Shown here: one piece after another, positions 43,804-52,654 of the stretch
Layout of the letters: every line of letters starts with the position of its first letter
Numbering within the stretch: the first letter of the stretch is position 1
Origin: Aliiruegeria lutimaris
GTDB taxonomy: Bacteria > Pseudomonadota > Alphaproteobacteria > Rhodobacterales > Rhodobacteraceae
Length of the DNA: 64,000 bases
Direction of reading: 5' to 3'
Assembly (NCBI RefSeq): GCF_900099935.1
Contig: NZ_FNEK01000004.1
Location: 90,162-154,161 of the forward strand
Notes under the pieces: generated by a model
Told to the model about the DNA's origin: nothing
Databases searched by the model: none
What the model saw: only the letters and a program-made list of their open reading frames with translations
Program-made: the position numbers and the translations under genes

Positions 43804-43866
43804 GCATTGCGGCATTGCAGCATTTGCAACCTTCGATTTTTTTCCTTTTCTGTCAGCTCCCTGACA
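43804..43866 (-). promoter_or_regulatory. Repeat-rich promoter region of the 62-aa gene
   Basis: Three near-identical units, GCATTGCG, GCATTGCA and GCATTTGC, run in tandem at 43804-43827. A perfect TGTCAG-CTCC-CTGACA palindrome sits at 43851-43866. On the minus strand TTGGTA-N17-GGTTAT downstream of these is a possible promoter. Confidence 0.4.
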
Positions 43867-43929
43867 AGGCATTAATCCCTGATGCTCTTCGTGGGCTCCT
43901 AAAGGGTCGATCCACGCCATGCCGAATGG

Positions 43930-43959
43930 AAAAAGGCCACGACCTGTGCGGTCGCAGCC
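43930..43959 (-). terminator. Rho-independent terminator after the DUF1127 gene
   Basis: On the minus strand GGCTGCGACC/GGTCGTGGCC stem followed by TTTTTCC, about 100 nt after the DUF1127 stop. The long 3' untranslated stretch could give a small RNA. Confidence 0.85.
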
Positions 43960-44055
43960 ATCCGAGTTGAGGAATAATCGTCAAGACGGCCAGGTCAGAC
44001 GGACCCGCCGGAACATCGGGATGGCCGGGCCGAGAGGAAAGCCCCGGCGAAAAGG

Positions 44056-44262
44056 TCAATCGTCGGGCTGGCGCGCACTGGACACCTGATCCGGGTCGCC
44101 GCGCAACAGCCCGATGTCATTCAGTTCGTGATCCGTCAGTTTGCCCAAGACATCGCGGGTCGCACATTCCTCGCGCCAGGCCATCAGGCTACTGACAAGC
44201 TGTGTAACCATCCGGCCAAGACGCTTGCTCGTGGCGGTTTGCGACATGTCATAAAAGGCCAT
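44056..44262 (-). CDS. DUF1127 (YjiS-like) small protein
   Basis: 68 aa. The DUF1127 pattern is clear: MAWREECATRDVLGKLTDHELNDIGLLRGD, an Arg-rich helix followed by the L..L.D.ELxDIGL motif. In Rhodobacter sphaeroides a relative (CcaF1) is an RNA-binding protein co-transcribed with stress sRNAs. GGAGGG precedes the ATG at 44262. It has a ~100-nt 3' UTR ending in an intrinsic terminator. A GGGCG/CGCCC hairpin (44293-44311) lies in its leader. Confidence 0.88.
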   Translation of the reverse strand: MAFYDMSQTATSKRLGRMVTQLVSSLMAWREECATRDVLGKLTDHELNDIGLLRGDPDQVSSARQPDD

Positions 44263-44613
44263 GATACCCTCCGGTTGATTTGCACAAAATTTGGGCGAAA
44301 TAAAAACGCCCGATCATTTGCAGCTAGAGGACGAAAAAAACGCCGCACAACTGCCAAAACATCATGCCTCCCATGCGTAAAAATCATAACTGACCCAAGA
44401 AAATAAGGGGAAAACCGGTCTATTCCATTTACGACATCAGAGAATGTCGTATTTGATCCATAGGTGACGCATTCAATTGCGGGACCGTCGAAAACGGACA
44501 TCGACGCGAGCAACCCTCCCTTGGGCGAACGGCCTTTCCTCTGGTCGATGTTCACTTTTCGTGCTAACCGATACGAAAGGCAAAACAATAACAGAGGCAG
44601 GATTGCAACAGCC
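44263..44613. other. Divergent DUF1127-ruvC intergenic region
   Basis: AT-rich on the left side and presumably carrying both promoters. It holds a perfect palindrome (44430-44451) and a near-match to a LexA box before ruvC (GTTC-N7-GTGC, 44550-44564). No small gene recognised. Confidence 0.4.
44430..44451. promoter_or_regulatory. Operator-like palindrome TACGACAT-N6-ATGTCGTA
   Basis: Perfect 8-bp arms around a 6-bp centre in the DUF1127-ruvC intergenic region. It is likely a dimeric regulator site; which gene it serves is unclear. Confidence 0.45.
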
Positions 44614-45117
44614 ATGCGTGTCATCGGCATCGACCCGGGACTCAGAAATCTCGGCTGGGGCGTGATCGAACAACAGGGATCGCGACTCACTCACATCGCA
44701 AATGGACTGTGCACCTCCGCGGGGAAGGACCTCGGCGCGCGCTTGCTCTCACTTTACGAACAGCTCACCGATGTCTTCCACAGCTATGCGCCCGAGGCAG
44801 CCGCCGTCGAACAGACCTTCGTCAACCGCGACGGCGCCGGAACCCTGAAGCTGGGCCAGGCCCGCGGCATCGCCATGCTGGTACCGGCGCAGGCCGGGCT
44901 GGACATCGGTGAATATGCCCCAAATGCGGTGAAAAAGGCGATTGTCGGCGTGGGACATGCCGAGAAGCACCAGATCGCCCACATGATCGGCATCCATTTT
45001 CCCGGCGTGAAGCTGGCTGGTCCCGACGCCGCCGATGCGCTCGCCATCGCCGTCACCCATGCCCATCACCTGCAATCGAGCTCTCGGCTGTCGCAAGCCA
45101 TCGCGAGGGCCTCATGA
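44614..45117 (+). CDS. ruvC: Holliday junction endonuclease RuvC
   Basis: 167 aa. It cuts Holliday junctions. Acidic catalytic residues are in [27 protein letters not shown] and the C-terminal [12 protein letters not shown]. The ATG at 44614 matches the conserved start. It overlaps ruvA by 4 nt, forming a ruvCAB operon. Confidence 0.96.
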   Translation: MRVIGIDPGLRNLGWGVIEQQGSRLTHIANGLCTSAGKDLGARLLSLYEQLTDVFHSYAPEAAAVEQTFVNRDGAGTLKLGQARGIAMLVPAQAGLDIGEYAPNAVKKAIVGVGHAEKHQIAHMIGIHFPGVKLAGPDAADALAIAVTHAHHLQSSSRLSQAIARAS

Positions 45118-45788
45118 TCGGGCGGCTGGCCGGGCGGATCGACTATCGCGGCCCCGACCACGTGCTGCTCGATGTGAACGGTGTGGGTTATATTGTATAC
45201 GTCTCTGAACGCACGCTCATGGAATTGCCGGCAACCGGAGAGTTTGCCGCTCTCTACACGGATCTGGTCGTGCGCGAGGACCTGCTGCAGCTCTATGGCT
45301 TCCCCTCGCTTCAGGAAAAGGAATGGCACCGCCTCCTGACCTCCGTGCAGGGGATCGGCGCCAAGGCCTCCATGGCGATCCTCGGCGCGCTCGGCCCGGA
45401 TGGAACCGCGCGAGCCATTACCCTCGGCGACTGGTCGGCCATCCGCGCAGCCCCCGGTGTCGGCCCGAAACTTGCCCAACGTGTCGTCAACGAACTCAAG
45501 GACAAGGCACCGACGATCATGGCGATGGCCGGCAGCCTCGACCAGGTCATCGAGCCGAAGCCGATAAACGCCCTGGCAACGGCGCAATCCGGTGCCGAAA
45601 CCAGGCAGAAACCGACAGCCAGCCCCCGCGCAGCCGCCCAGTCCGAGGCACTCTCCGCACTCACCAATCTCGGCTACCAACAGGGCGAAGCCGCCGCCGC
45701 CGTGGCACGGATTCTCACCGACGACCCGGAGGCCGACACATCCGCCCTGATCCACGCCGCCCTGAAATCACTGGCGCCCAAGGGCTGA
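45114..45788 (+). CDS. ruvA: Holliday junction branch migration protein RuvA
   Basis: 224 aa. The N-terminal OB domain ([23 protein letters not shown]), the helix-hairpin-helix region ([40 protein letters not shown]) and a C-terminal RuvB-binding domain ([19 protein letters not shown]) are all visible. It targets RuvB to junctions. ATGA overlap with ruvC. Confidence 0.95.
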   Translation: MIGRLAGRIDYRGPDHVLLDVNGVGYIVYVSERTLMELPATGEFAALYTDLVVREDLLQLYGFPSLQEKEWHRLLTSVQGIGAKASMAILGALGPDGTARAITLGDWSAIRAAPGVGPKLAQRVVNELKDKAPTIMAMAGSLDQVIEPKPINALATAQSGAETRQKPTASPRAAAQSEALSALTNLGYQQGEAAAAVARILTDDPEADTSALIHAALKSLAPKG

Positions 45789-45796
45789 AAATGCAT

Positions 45797-45860
45797 CCTC
45801 TTTCCCAAAATATCCTCGGGGGGAGCGTCGCAAGGCGCGGGGGGCAGACAGCCCCCCCCT
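45797..45860 (-). repeat. Dispersed palindromic repeat, copy 5, between ruvA and ruvB
   Basis: CCTCTTTCCCAAAATATCC, GGGGGGAGCGTCGCAAGGCGC and GGGGGGCAGACAGCCCCCCC. It fills most of the 106-bp gap between ruvA and ruvB, genes that otherwise form one operon. Confidence 0.82.
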
Positions 45861-45894
45861 GCAACCTCAGCCAGCGCGCCACCGGAGCCGATGA

Positions 45895-46944
45895 ATGACC
45901 GACCCAGACCCGCTCCTGCGCCCGGATCCCCAGCCCGGCGAGCAACAGGGCGAAGACCGCGCCCTGCGCCCGCAACAGCTCTCCGACTTCATCGGCCAGG
46001 CCGAGGCCCGCGCCAACCTGCGCGTCTTCGTCGAAAGCGCCCGCCGCCGGGGCGAAGCGATGGACCACACGCTGTTTCACGGCCCACCCGGCCTCGGCAA
46101 GACAACGCTCGCCAATATCATCTCCCGCGAACTCGGCGTGAATTTCCGTATGACTTCCGGCCCCGTGCTCGCGCGCCCCGGCGATCTCGCCGCGATCCTG
46201 ACCAATCTCGAAGCCCGTGACGTGTTGTTCATCGACGAGATTCACCGCCTCAACCCGGTGGTCGAGGAAGTGCTCTATCCCGCGATGGAGGACTTCGAAT
46301 TGGATCTCGTCATCGGCGAGGGTCCCGCCGCGCGCACCGTCCGCATCGAACTGCAACCCTTCACGTTGATCGGCGCCACGACCCGCCTCGGACTGCTGAC
46401 AACCCCGCTGAGGGACCGCTTCGGCATCCCGACGCGACTGCAATTCTACACGATCGACGAGTTGCACGAGATCGTCACCCGAAATGCCCGCCTTCTGGGC
46501 ATTCCGGCCGAAGCCGAGGGCGCACGCGAGATCGCCTCCCGCGCCCGCGGCACCCCACGGATTGCCGGCCGGCTCCTGCGCCGGGTGGTCGACTTCGCTC
46601 TTGTCGAAGGAGATGGCCACCTGTCGCGCGCGCTTGCCGACAGCGCGCTGACACGCCTGGGCGTGGACACTCTCGGCCTGGACAGCGCGGACCGGCGCTA
46701 TCTTCGCCTGATAGCCGAGAACTACGGCGGCGGACCGGTTGGGGTCGAGACGATGTCGGCAGCGCTCAGCGAAAGCCGTGACGCACTCGAGGAAGTCATC
46801 GAGCCCTACCTGCTGCAGCAAGGGCTTATCCAGCGCACACCGCGTGGCAGGATGCTGGCGCAAAAGGCCTGGCGCCATCTCGGGCTGGAAATTCCGCAAC
46901 AACCGGATTCTCCGAAACCGGGACAAGGAAAACTGTTCGAATAG
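45895..46944 (+). CDS. ruvB: Holliday junction branch migration helicase RuvB
   Basis: 349-aa AAA+ motor. Walker [16 protein letters not shown], Walker [10 protein letters not shown], sensor [18 protein letters not shown], and a C-terminal winged helix ([17 protein letters not shown]). CGGAG lies before the ATG at 45895. It drives junction migration with RuvA, then RuvC resolves. Confidence 0.96.
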   Translation: MTDPDPLLRPDPQPGEQQGEDRALRPQQLSDFIGQAEARANLRVFVESARRRGEAMDHTLFHGPPGLGKTTLANIISRELGVNFRMTSGPVLARPGDLAAILTNLEARDVLFIDEIHRLNPVVEEVLYPAMEDFELDLVIGEGPAARTVRIELQPFTLIGATTRLGLLTTPLRDRFGIPTRLQFYTIDELHEIVTRNARLLGIPAEAEGAREIASRARGTPRIAGRLLRRVVDFALVEGDGHLSRALADSALTRLGVDTLGLDSADRRYLRLIAENYGGGPVGVETMSAALSESRDALEEVIEPYLLQQGLIQRTPRGRMLAQKAWRHLGLEIPQQPDSPKPGQGKLFE

Positions 46945-47014
46945 ACGCACAGGATCGGACCGGCGCAGCATTACGGCCCCGGCAGCCCTCAGGGCGCGCG
47001 CTTCGCGCGCGGGA

Positions 47015-47144
47015 ACGATCCTGCGGATCGTGCATACGGCGGGGATATTTGTTGTCAGAAGAAACCCGAGAGAATTCGCGGCCTTCTTCTGACCGAAAAT
47101 ATCCTGGGGGGAGCGCTCGCGAGAGCGCGGGGGGCGAAGCCCCC
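47015..47144 (-). repeat. Dispersed palindromic repeat, copy 6 (complete)
   Basis: ACGATCC-TGC-GGATCGT, then CGGCGGGGATATTTG, arm GTCAGAAGAA, a loop, arm TTCTTCTGAC, AAATATCCTGGGGGGAGCGCTC, GAGAGCGC and GGGGGGCGAAGCCCCC. Just upstream is a GCGCGCG-rich palindrome (46993-47011). It lies between convergent ruvB and the next gene and may terminate both. Confidence 0.88.
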
Positions 47145-47207
47145 TTTTGACGCCTCGGCCCGCTCAAATAGGTCCGGAATTTTCACAGGGCTTGAGACCG
47201 AACCGGC

Positions 47208-47558
47208 CTATCCGCCGATTATCGGGGCAATCATTTTGGCGATCGTCGCGGTGAACGGGTCGATTGCCATGATGAAGGCACCGATTTTTTCGACGGTGTC
47301 GCCCTGGTGGAGCACCGAGAGCTTCTGCGTATAAGCTTCTGCGCCGATAGCGGCCAGCAGGCCTCCCTTGAACAGCATGATCACGAAGACGAACACGACT
47401 GCCGGGCGCAGAAGCGGGCGCCGTTGGTGACGCAAGCGCAGTTTCGTGTAATAGGACTGGCCAAGCGTTCCGGTGGCCTCAAAGCCGCCACCACGCCTCT
47501 GAATCTTCTCGATACGGCGCAAACGCCCAGAAAAATCATTCATCTGTGGATTGCTCAT
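47208..47558 (-). CDS. Hypothetical single-span membrane protein, 116 aa
   Basis: A basic, Arg-rich N-terminal region (RLRRIEKIQRRGGGF, LRLRHQRRPLLRP), one hydrophobic helix (AVVFVFVIMLFKGGLLAAIG, about 55-74) and a short domain with VLHQGDTVEKIGAFIMAIDP. No family recognised. The ATG at 47558 is used; the gene follows prmA on the same strand after a 76-nt gap. Confidence 0.65.
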   Translation of the reverse strand: MSNPQMNDFSGRLRRIEKIQRRGGGFEATGTLGQSYYTKLRLRHQRRPLLRPAVVFVFVIMLFKGGLLAAIGAEAYTQKLSVLHQGDTVEKIGAFIMAIDPFTATIAKMIAPIIGG

Positions 47559-47634
47559 CGCGTAATCCCAAAGCTGTAATGCCCCCGTTAGCGAACACAG
47601 TAGGGCAGAATTACGGCGTGAATACGGCCCAGAC

Positions 47635-48504
47635 TTAGGATTTTCTAAGACAAAGTGTTGTCCACTCCCCGATTTCCTCTCGGTCGTGCACAATCATCCC
47701 CTGGTCGGCATAGGCAGCAACGACATCGTCGGCCTGTTCGTTGAGCAAACCGCTGAGAATCGCGAAGCCTTCGGGTTTAAGAGCCTCGGAAATGGCAGGG
47801 GCGAGGGCGATGAGCGGTGCCTTGAGGATATTGGCGAAGATGAGGCCAAAAGGTGCAGCCGCGGCAAGGGCGGGATGATCAAAGCCGGTGGCCTCGATGC
47901 AGTGCAACCGGTCAACCAGCCCGTTCGCCTTGCCATTCGCCCGTGCCACCTCCACGGCGACGGGGTCGATATCGGAGGCCAGCACCGTTCCCGGCCAGAT
48001 CCGGGCTGCGGCCATGGCCAGAACGGCGGTGCCGCAGCCGATATCGGCCACGGGAAGCGGTGCGTGGCCGGCGGTGACGAGCCGGTCCAGCGCCTTGAGG
48101 CAGCCCAGCGTGGTGCCGTGATGGCCGGTTCCGAAGGCCATCGCGGCCTCGATCAGAAGCGGCTCGACATCGTCGGGAATGGTTTCGGCATCGTGGCTGC
48201 CATAGAGATAGAAGCGCCCCGCGCGGACGGGGGCAAGCTCGCGCTTGACCTTGGCCACCCAGTCGGTTTCGGGCAGTTCGGAGATAGCAAAATCCCTTGC
48301 GCCATGGGCGGCTGCCAACAGCGCCAGGGCGACCTCGTCGGGCTGCTCGACGAAATAGCCGCCCACTTCCAAAAGACCGGATCCATCCTCGATCTCGAAG
48401 ACGCCGACGCCGGTGGGCTCGGGAGAGAGGTTTTCAATCGCTTCGGCAAGGGCCTCGGCCCTGACCTTACCGGCAAGGGTCGTCAGGGCGGTGAAGGTGG
48501 GCAT
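47635..48504 (-). CDS. prmA: Ribosomal protein L11 methyltransferase
   Basis: 289-aa SAM-dependent methyltransferase. AFGTGHHGTTLGCLKALDRL and VADIGCGTAVLAMAAARIWPG form the SAM site, and FANILKAPLIALAP carries the N(I/L)-type substrate motif. An N-terminal L11-recognition domain precedes it. GAGGAG lies before the ATG. Confidence 0.92.
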   Translation of the reverse strand: MPTFTALTTLAGKVRAEALAEAIENLSPEPTGVGVFEIEDGSGLLEVGGYFVEQPDEVALALLAAAHGARDFAISELPETDWVAKVKRELAPVRAGRFYLYGSHDAETIPDDVEPLLIEAAMAFGTGHHGTTLGCLKALDRLVTAGHAPLPVADIGCGTAVLAMAAARIWPGTVLASDIDPVAVEVARANGKANGLVDRLHCIEATGFDHPALAAAAPFGLIFANILKAPLIALAPAISEALKPEGFAILSGLLNEQADDVVAAYADQGMIVHDREEIGEWTTLCLRKS

Positions 48505-48542
48505 GTCGTGCTCCTCGTTGTGCCGGTCGCGCGTGGAAAGCG

Positions 48543-48580
48543 GCGGATGCCTCCGGCGGGGATATTTCTCGAAAGGTGAA
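48543..48580 (-). repeat. Dispersed palindromic repeat, copy 7 (L module only)
   Basis: GCCTCCGGCGGGGATATTTC followed by TCGAAAGGTGAA, matching the left half of copies 3 and 6. It lies in the short gap between prmA and the kinase gene. Confidence 0.7.
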
Positions 48581-48591
48581 TTGGAGAGGCG

Positions 48592-49137
48592 CTAGGGCCT
48601 CGTGCGGGCCTGGTCAAGGGTTTCGAGGATGTCGTGGACAAGTATCGAAACGGGCCGACCGGAATCGAGGCTCATGATCGGACAGTCGAGCGTATCGGCC
48701 CAGGCAAGATGGCGGGCGCGGTTGCGACCGGGCAGCAGCCCATCGTCATAGGCGGCGGCCCAGGAGAGGAAGGCTTCCATCTCGGGCATTTGCGCCGGAT
48801 CCTGAAGGCGCCAGCTCTCGCGCGCCCGCAGGCGGCGCAGACGGGTTTCGGTTTGCAATGTCAGGAATACGGCGAAGGTGAACCGGTAGTCGATACCTTC
48901 GCTCCAGCTGTCGAGCGAGCCCGACAGCACCCAATCACGACGCGGCAGGAAGACCTGCTCCATAAGGTCACGGCGTTCCGGGACGGGGCGTTTTTCCTGG
49001 AATGGCGGGTCGGTCGGATACCAGAAGAAGTCATCTGTATCGAAGTGCTGGCTCTCCAGGGCAGAGGCAAGTGCGCGACCGAGGGTTGTGGTCCCCGCCC
49101 CGCTGGCGCCAAAGATGTGGATGCGATTACCCGCCAT
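48592..49137 (-). CDS. P-loop NTPase, adenylate-kinase-like
   Basis: 181 aa. The Walker A motif is IHIFGASGAGTTTLGRALA at the N-terminus, followed by FDTDDFFWYPTDPPFQ and WVLSGSLDSW. This resembles small adenylate kinase/topology-modulation-type kinases with unknown substrate. The ATG at 49137 has GGAGAGG immediately upstream. It lies 16 nt after msrA on the same strand. Confidence 0.7.
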   Translation of the reverse strand: MAGNRIHIFGASGAGTTTLGRALASALESQHFDTDDFFWYPTDPPFQEKRPVPERRDLMEQVFLPRRDWVLSGSLDSWSEGIDYRFTFAVFLTLQTETRLRRLRARESWRLQDPAQMPEMEAFLSWAAAYDDGLLPGRNRARHLAWADTLDCPIMSLDSGRPVSILVHDILETLDQARTRP

Positions 49138-49153
49138 CGCCTCTCCGATAAGA

Positions 49154-49816
49154 TCAGATAACGGGAGAAACTCCCGTTCCGACCGGACAAGCGACCCCTG
49201 TCCCACCGATTCCACAATAGCCGCCCGGGTTCTTCGCCAAGTATTGCTGGTGGTAGTCCTCGGCGAAGTAGAACGGGCCGGCAGCAGCGATCTCGGTGGT
49301 GACCTGTCCACGCCCGGCAAGTGTTAACGCTTTCTGATAGCGTGATCGGCTCGCCCGCGCCAGTTCCAGATGTGCAGGCCGACTTGCATAAATCGCAGAG
49401 CGGTATTGCGTGCCTACATCCCCTCCCTGGCGCATGCCCTGCGTCGGGTCATGGCTTTCCCAGAAGCAACGGAGCAGGTCATCGAAGGAAATCACCGCCG
49501 GATCGAAGACGACACGGACCACTTCCGCGTGGCCGGTCCTGGCCGTGCAGGTCTCCTCGTAGGTGGGGTTGGGCGTGGTGCCGCCGGAATAGCCGACCAT
49601 GGTGAGCCAGACCCCCGGCAATTGCCACAGCAGCCGTTCGGCGCCCCAGAAGCAGCCCATGCCCAGCATCACCGCGTCCATCCCCTCGGGGATATCGAGC
49701 GTGAGCGGACGGTCGAAGACATGGTGGCTCGGGGCGGTCGGGATCGGTTCCGGGCGCCCTGGGAGCGCGTCTTCGGGGCGGACCATTTCCATCTTGGCGG
49801 CTTTCGTCAGCAACAT
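49154..49816 (-). CDS. msrA: Peptide methionine-S-sulfoxide reductase MsrA
   Basis: 220 aa. The active site [16 protein letters not shown] contains the catalytic Cys, and QYRSAIY and the C-terminal Gly-rich region with [13 protein letters not shown] carry further cysteines that could act as resolving residues. It repairs oxidised methionine. GGGAGAGAACG precedes the ATG at 49816. Confidence 0.94.
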   Translation of the reverse strand: MLLTKAAKMEMVRPEDALPGRPEPIPTAPSHHVFDRPLTLDIPEGMDAVMLGMGCFWGAERLLWQLPGVWLTMVGYSGGTTPNPTYEETCTARTGHAEVVRVVFDPAVISFDDLLRCFWESHDPTQGMRQGGDVGTQYRSAIYASRPAHLELARASRSRYQKALTLAGRGQVTTEIAAAGPFYFAEDYHQQYLAKNPGGYCGIGGTGVACPVGTGVSPVI

Positions 49817-49917
49817 CGTTCTCTCCCATGGCGCTGTCGCGGGTATCGCATCGAATATGGGGCCGGCTGGCACGCGGGTCCAGCGTGGGCTCTACTGCCT
49901 GATACGGTTGTGATGGC

Positions 49918-51153
49918 TTATTCGGCCGGAGCGGCCTTTCTGCGGTAGCGGGCAAATACGGTTTCATTGCCGGGCTCGGGGTTGCGCGGGATCAGCAGGG
50001 ACAGGCCAAGCGAGGTGCACGCCATGCCCGCCGCGAGGAAAAAGACAGATTGCGGTAACTCCAGCCACAGGTAGCCGAGTGTGGCCGGCAGGAAGACCGC
50101 CGCGATATGGTTGATCGTGAAGGCCACGGCGGCCGTTGGCGCCATGTCCGCCGGATCGCCGATCTTCTGGAAATAGGTCTTCAGCGCCAACGCGAGACCG
50201 AAGAAGATATGATCCAGCACGTAGAGCGTGGCCGCGAGCACCACCCCCCAGCCAAAGGCATAGAGCCCGCCATAGGCGGCGAAGATAAGCGCCAGGCCGG
50301 TATATTCGAAGATCAACGCGCGGCGCTCGCCAAAACGGGAGACCGCCCAGCCAAACACGGGCGCACAAACCATGTTGGCCACCAGCGTCAGCAGGAACAG
50401 CGAGGTGATCTCGTGCACCTGGAAGCCGAACCGCTCGACCATCATGAAGCCGGCAAAAACGACGAAGATCTGCCGTCGCGCGCCTGCCATGAATTGCAAC
50501 GCGTAATAGAGCCAGTAGCGGCGACGAAGGACGAATTTCTTCACCTGCGGCGTGGGCGATTCGAATTGCGGGTAGAGCATCAGGCAGAGGATGGCGACCA
50601 CGGCTGTCGTCAGGCCGGCAGTCATGTAGACGGTGTTGTAGTCGAGATCGAAGGCCTTCCAGGTCGTGACGATCAGCCCGTAGGCCACCAGCGTTGCCGC
50701 CGACCCGGTTGCCAGCATCCAGCCCAGCACCTTGGGCGCGCGCTCCTTGGAAATCCATTGCAGCTGAAGCGACTGGTTGACGGTCTCATAATAGTGAAAG
50801 CCGATCGAACTGAGCATGGTGATGGTCAGGATTCCGCCGAGGCTCGGAAACCACGCTGTCAGCGCCGTGGCCACGCCCAGTAACAGCAACGAGACAATGC
50901 CCAGCACCTGTTCACGGACGATCCGGATCAGGGCAATGACGGCAATGGCCAGGAAACCCGGGATTTCGCGCACTGTATGCAGCCAGCCGATATCGGAGCC
51001 GTCGAAATCGGCGACTTCTATGACGAAATTGTTCAGCAGCGCCGACCAAGTGGAAAAGGCTATCGGCATGGCCGCCGCCATGACGAAAAGCAATGTTACG
51101 GGTCGGCGCCAGAATGGCATCTCCCGTGCCTGAGTCAGCGAAATGGTTTGCAT
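49918..51153 (-). CDS. MFS transporter
   Basis: 411 aa with about 12 hydrophobic spans. A loop motif between spans 2 and 3 (GWLHTVREIPGFLAI) and the central AVSRFGERRALIFEYTG, which resembles the MFS motif-A loop, support the call. No substrate-specific feature is readable. The ATG at 51153 (MQTISLTQ) starts 19 codons before the first span. It is divergent from the YeeE gene. Confidence 0.8.
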   Translation of the reverse strand: MQTISLTQAREMPFWRRPVTLLFVMAAAMPIAFSTWSALLNNFVIEVADFDGSDIGWLHTVREIPGFLAIAVIALIRIVREQVLGIVSLLLLGVATALTAWFPSLGGILTITMLSSIGFHYYETVNQSLQLQWISKERAPKVLGWMLATGSAATLVAYGLIVTTWKAFDLDYNTVYMTAGLTTAVVAILCLMLYPQFESPTPQVKKFVLRRRYWLYYALQFMAGARRQIFVVFAGFMMVERFGFQVHEITSLFLLTLVANMVCAPVFGWAVSRFGERRALIFEYTGLALIFAAYGGLYAFGWGVVLAATLYVLDHIFFGLALALKTYFQKIGDPADMAPTAAVAFTINHIAAVFLPATLGYLWLELPQSVFFLAAGMACTSLGLSLLIPRNPEPGNETVFARYRRKAAPAE

Positions 51154-51320
51154 ATTCCGCGCATAGACCCGCGCGCGCGATTTGAAAAGCAAAATGGGCG
51201 TGCATCCGCGCAGGTGCCCCCTGCTTCGATTGCGGACTGATCTGAATCAAGGCACCGGGATTGCCCCTGCGGCATATCTCATGGCAATTTTTGAATGTAA
51301 CGTGCGCGCGAGGGGACAAG

Positions 51321-52385
51321 ATGGACATTCTGGCAATAGTCGAACGGATCGGCGAGGCACCGACCGCCGCGCTGTTCGGGCTGATCACGGGGATGATCTT
51401 CGGGATCGCGGCGCAACGGTCGAATTTCTGCCTGCGCGCGGCGACGGTGGAGTTTGCCCGAGGCCAGATCGGGCCGCGCATGTCGATCTGGCTGCTGACC
51501 TTCTCCACCGCGATGGTCTGGGTGCAGGGCGCGCAGATGCTGGGCCTGATGCGGGCCGAGGACGCCCGGATGATGGCGGTGCCGGGCACATGGTCCGGCG
51601 CGATCATTGGCGGGCTCCTGTTCGGCATGGGCATGGTACTGGCGCGCGGATGTTCAGGCCGGTTGCTGGTGTTGGCGGCGACAGGCAACCTGCGCTCGCT
51701 CGTTTCCGGGCTTGTCTTTGCCGTCGTCGCCCAGATGACGCTGGGTGGCTGGCTTGTGCCGGTCCGCGAAGCGATCTCCGGGCTCTGGATCACGTCGGGC
51801 GGCACCAATGTCGACGCGTTGGCCGCACTGCACCTGCCGCAAGCGACCGGTCTTGTTCTCGGTCTGGTGCTGGCCGTGCTGGCAATCTACCTGTCGAAGA
51901 AGAACGAGCTGGGCCCCCGCAAGCTCTTCATGGCATCAGGTGTCGGGTTCGCCGTGGCCGTCGGCTGGGTGCTGACCTTCGGCCTCAGCCAAGTCGCCTT
52001 CGAACCAGTGCAGATCGAGAGCGCCACCTTCACCGGACCCTCGGCTCATACGTTGATGTTCTTCCTGGTGCCCGACACGGTGCTGGAGTTCGACATTGGC
52101 CTGGTGCCGGGCGTCTTCCTCGGCGCCTTCCTCGCGGCCGCCTGGGGAGGCGAGTTGAAGGCGCAGGGCTTCGAGGGTGCTGGCAACATGCAGCGCGCCA
52201 TGATCGGCGCTGCCGCCATGGGCTTCGGAGGCATGCTCGCCGGAGGCTGCGCCATTGGCGCGGGGGTGACGGGCACATCTATTTTCGTGGGCACGGCCTG
52301 GGTCGCATTGACCTGCATGTGGATCGGCGCCGTAGCGACGGATTACCTGGTGGACCAGAAAGGCGGTGCAGCAGTCACTGTGTAA
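51321..52385 (+). CDS. YeeE/YedE family sulfur-compound transporter
   Basis: 354 aa, about ten membrane spans. Conserved cysteines sit in QRSNFCLRAA, LARGCSGRLL and LAGGCAIGAG, the pattern of TsuA/YeeE proteins, which pass thiosulfate through a Cys relay. A pseudo-duplicated layout is visible. AGGGGACAAG precedes the ATG. No TusA-like partner gene is adjacent, so the substrate is inferred from family only. Confidence 0.85.
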   Translation: MDILAIVERIGEAPTAALFGLITGMIFGIAAQRSNFCLRAATVEFARGQIGPRMSIWLLTFSTAMVWVQGAQMLGLMRAEDARMMAVPGTWSGAIIGGLLFGMGMVLARGCSGRLLVLAATGNLRSLVSGLVFAVVAQMTLGGWLVPVREAISGLWITSGGTNVDALAALHLPQATGLVLGLVLAVLAIYLSKKNELGPRKLFMASGVGFAVAVGWVLTFGLSQVAFEPVQIESATFTGPSAHTLMFFLVPDTVLEFDIGLVPGVFLGAFLAAAWGGELKAQGFEGAGNMQRAMIGAAAMGFGGMLAGGCAIGAGVTGTSIFVGTAWVALTCMWIGAVATDYLVDQKGGAAVTV

Positions 52386-52460
52386 AGCGACGTCAGGACC
52401 GGTACACGAACTGAAGCGCTCAATCGTTCAGGGACCTTCGCGCCGATAGCGAAGAGTTGG

Positions 52461-52571
52461 AGGCGCCGCCCCCAAACCCCCGGGATACTTCAGAAAAGAG
52501 GAAGACCTGGCCTTTTCAAGACTTCCTCTTTCTTCAAATATCCCCGCCGGAGGCACGATCCGGAGGATCGT
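52461..52571 (+). repeat. Dispersed palindromic repeat, copy 8 (L and R modules, R eroded)
   Basis: GCCCCCAAACCCCCGGGATAC, arm GAAAAGAGGAAG, a loop, arm CTTCCTCTTTC, AAATATCCCCGCCGGAGG and ACGATCC-GGA-GGATCGT. It lies between the convergent YeeE and monooxygenase genes. Confidence 0.82.
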
Positions 52572-52654
52572 TTCCGCACGCGCACTTGGCGTACATGTGC
52601 GTTCCGAATTTCGAAAAAGCGGCGTAAACGGCTTGGTTCGCCTGAGCGGGCGGC

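Noticed and set aside
43729..43920. 63-aa minus-strand frame upstream of the 62-aa gene
   Set aside because: It covers the repeat-rich promoter region and has no ribosome site or family character.
43060..44262. Toxin-antitoxin pair formed by the two small genes
   Set aside because: They are separated by about 330 bp with a terminator each, and DUF1127 is not a toxin or antitoxin family.
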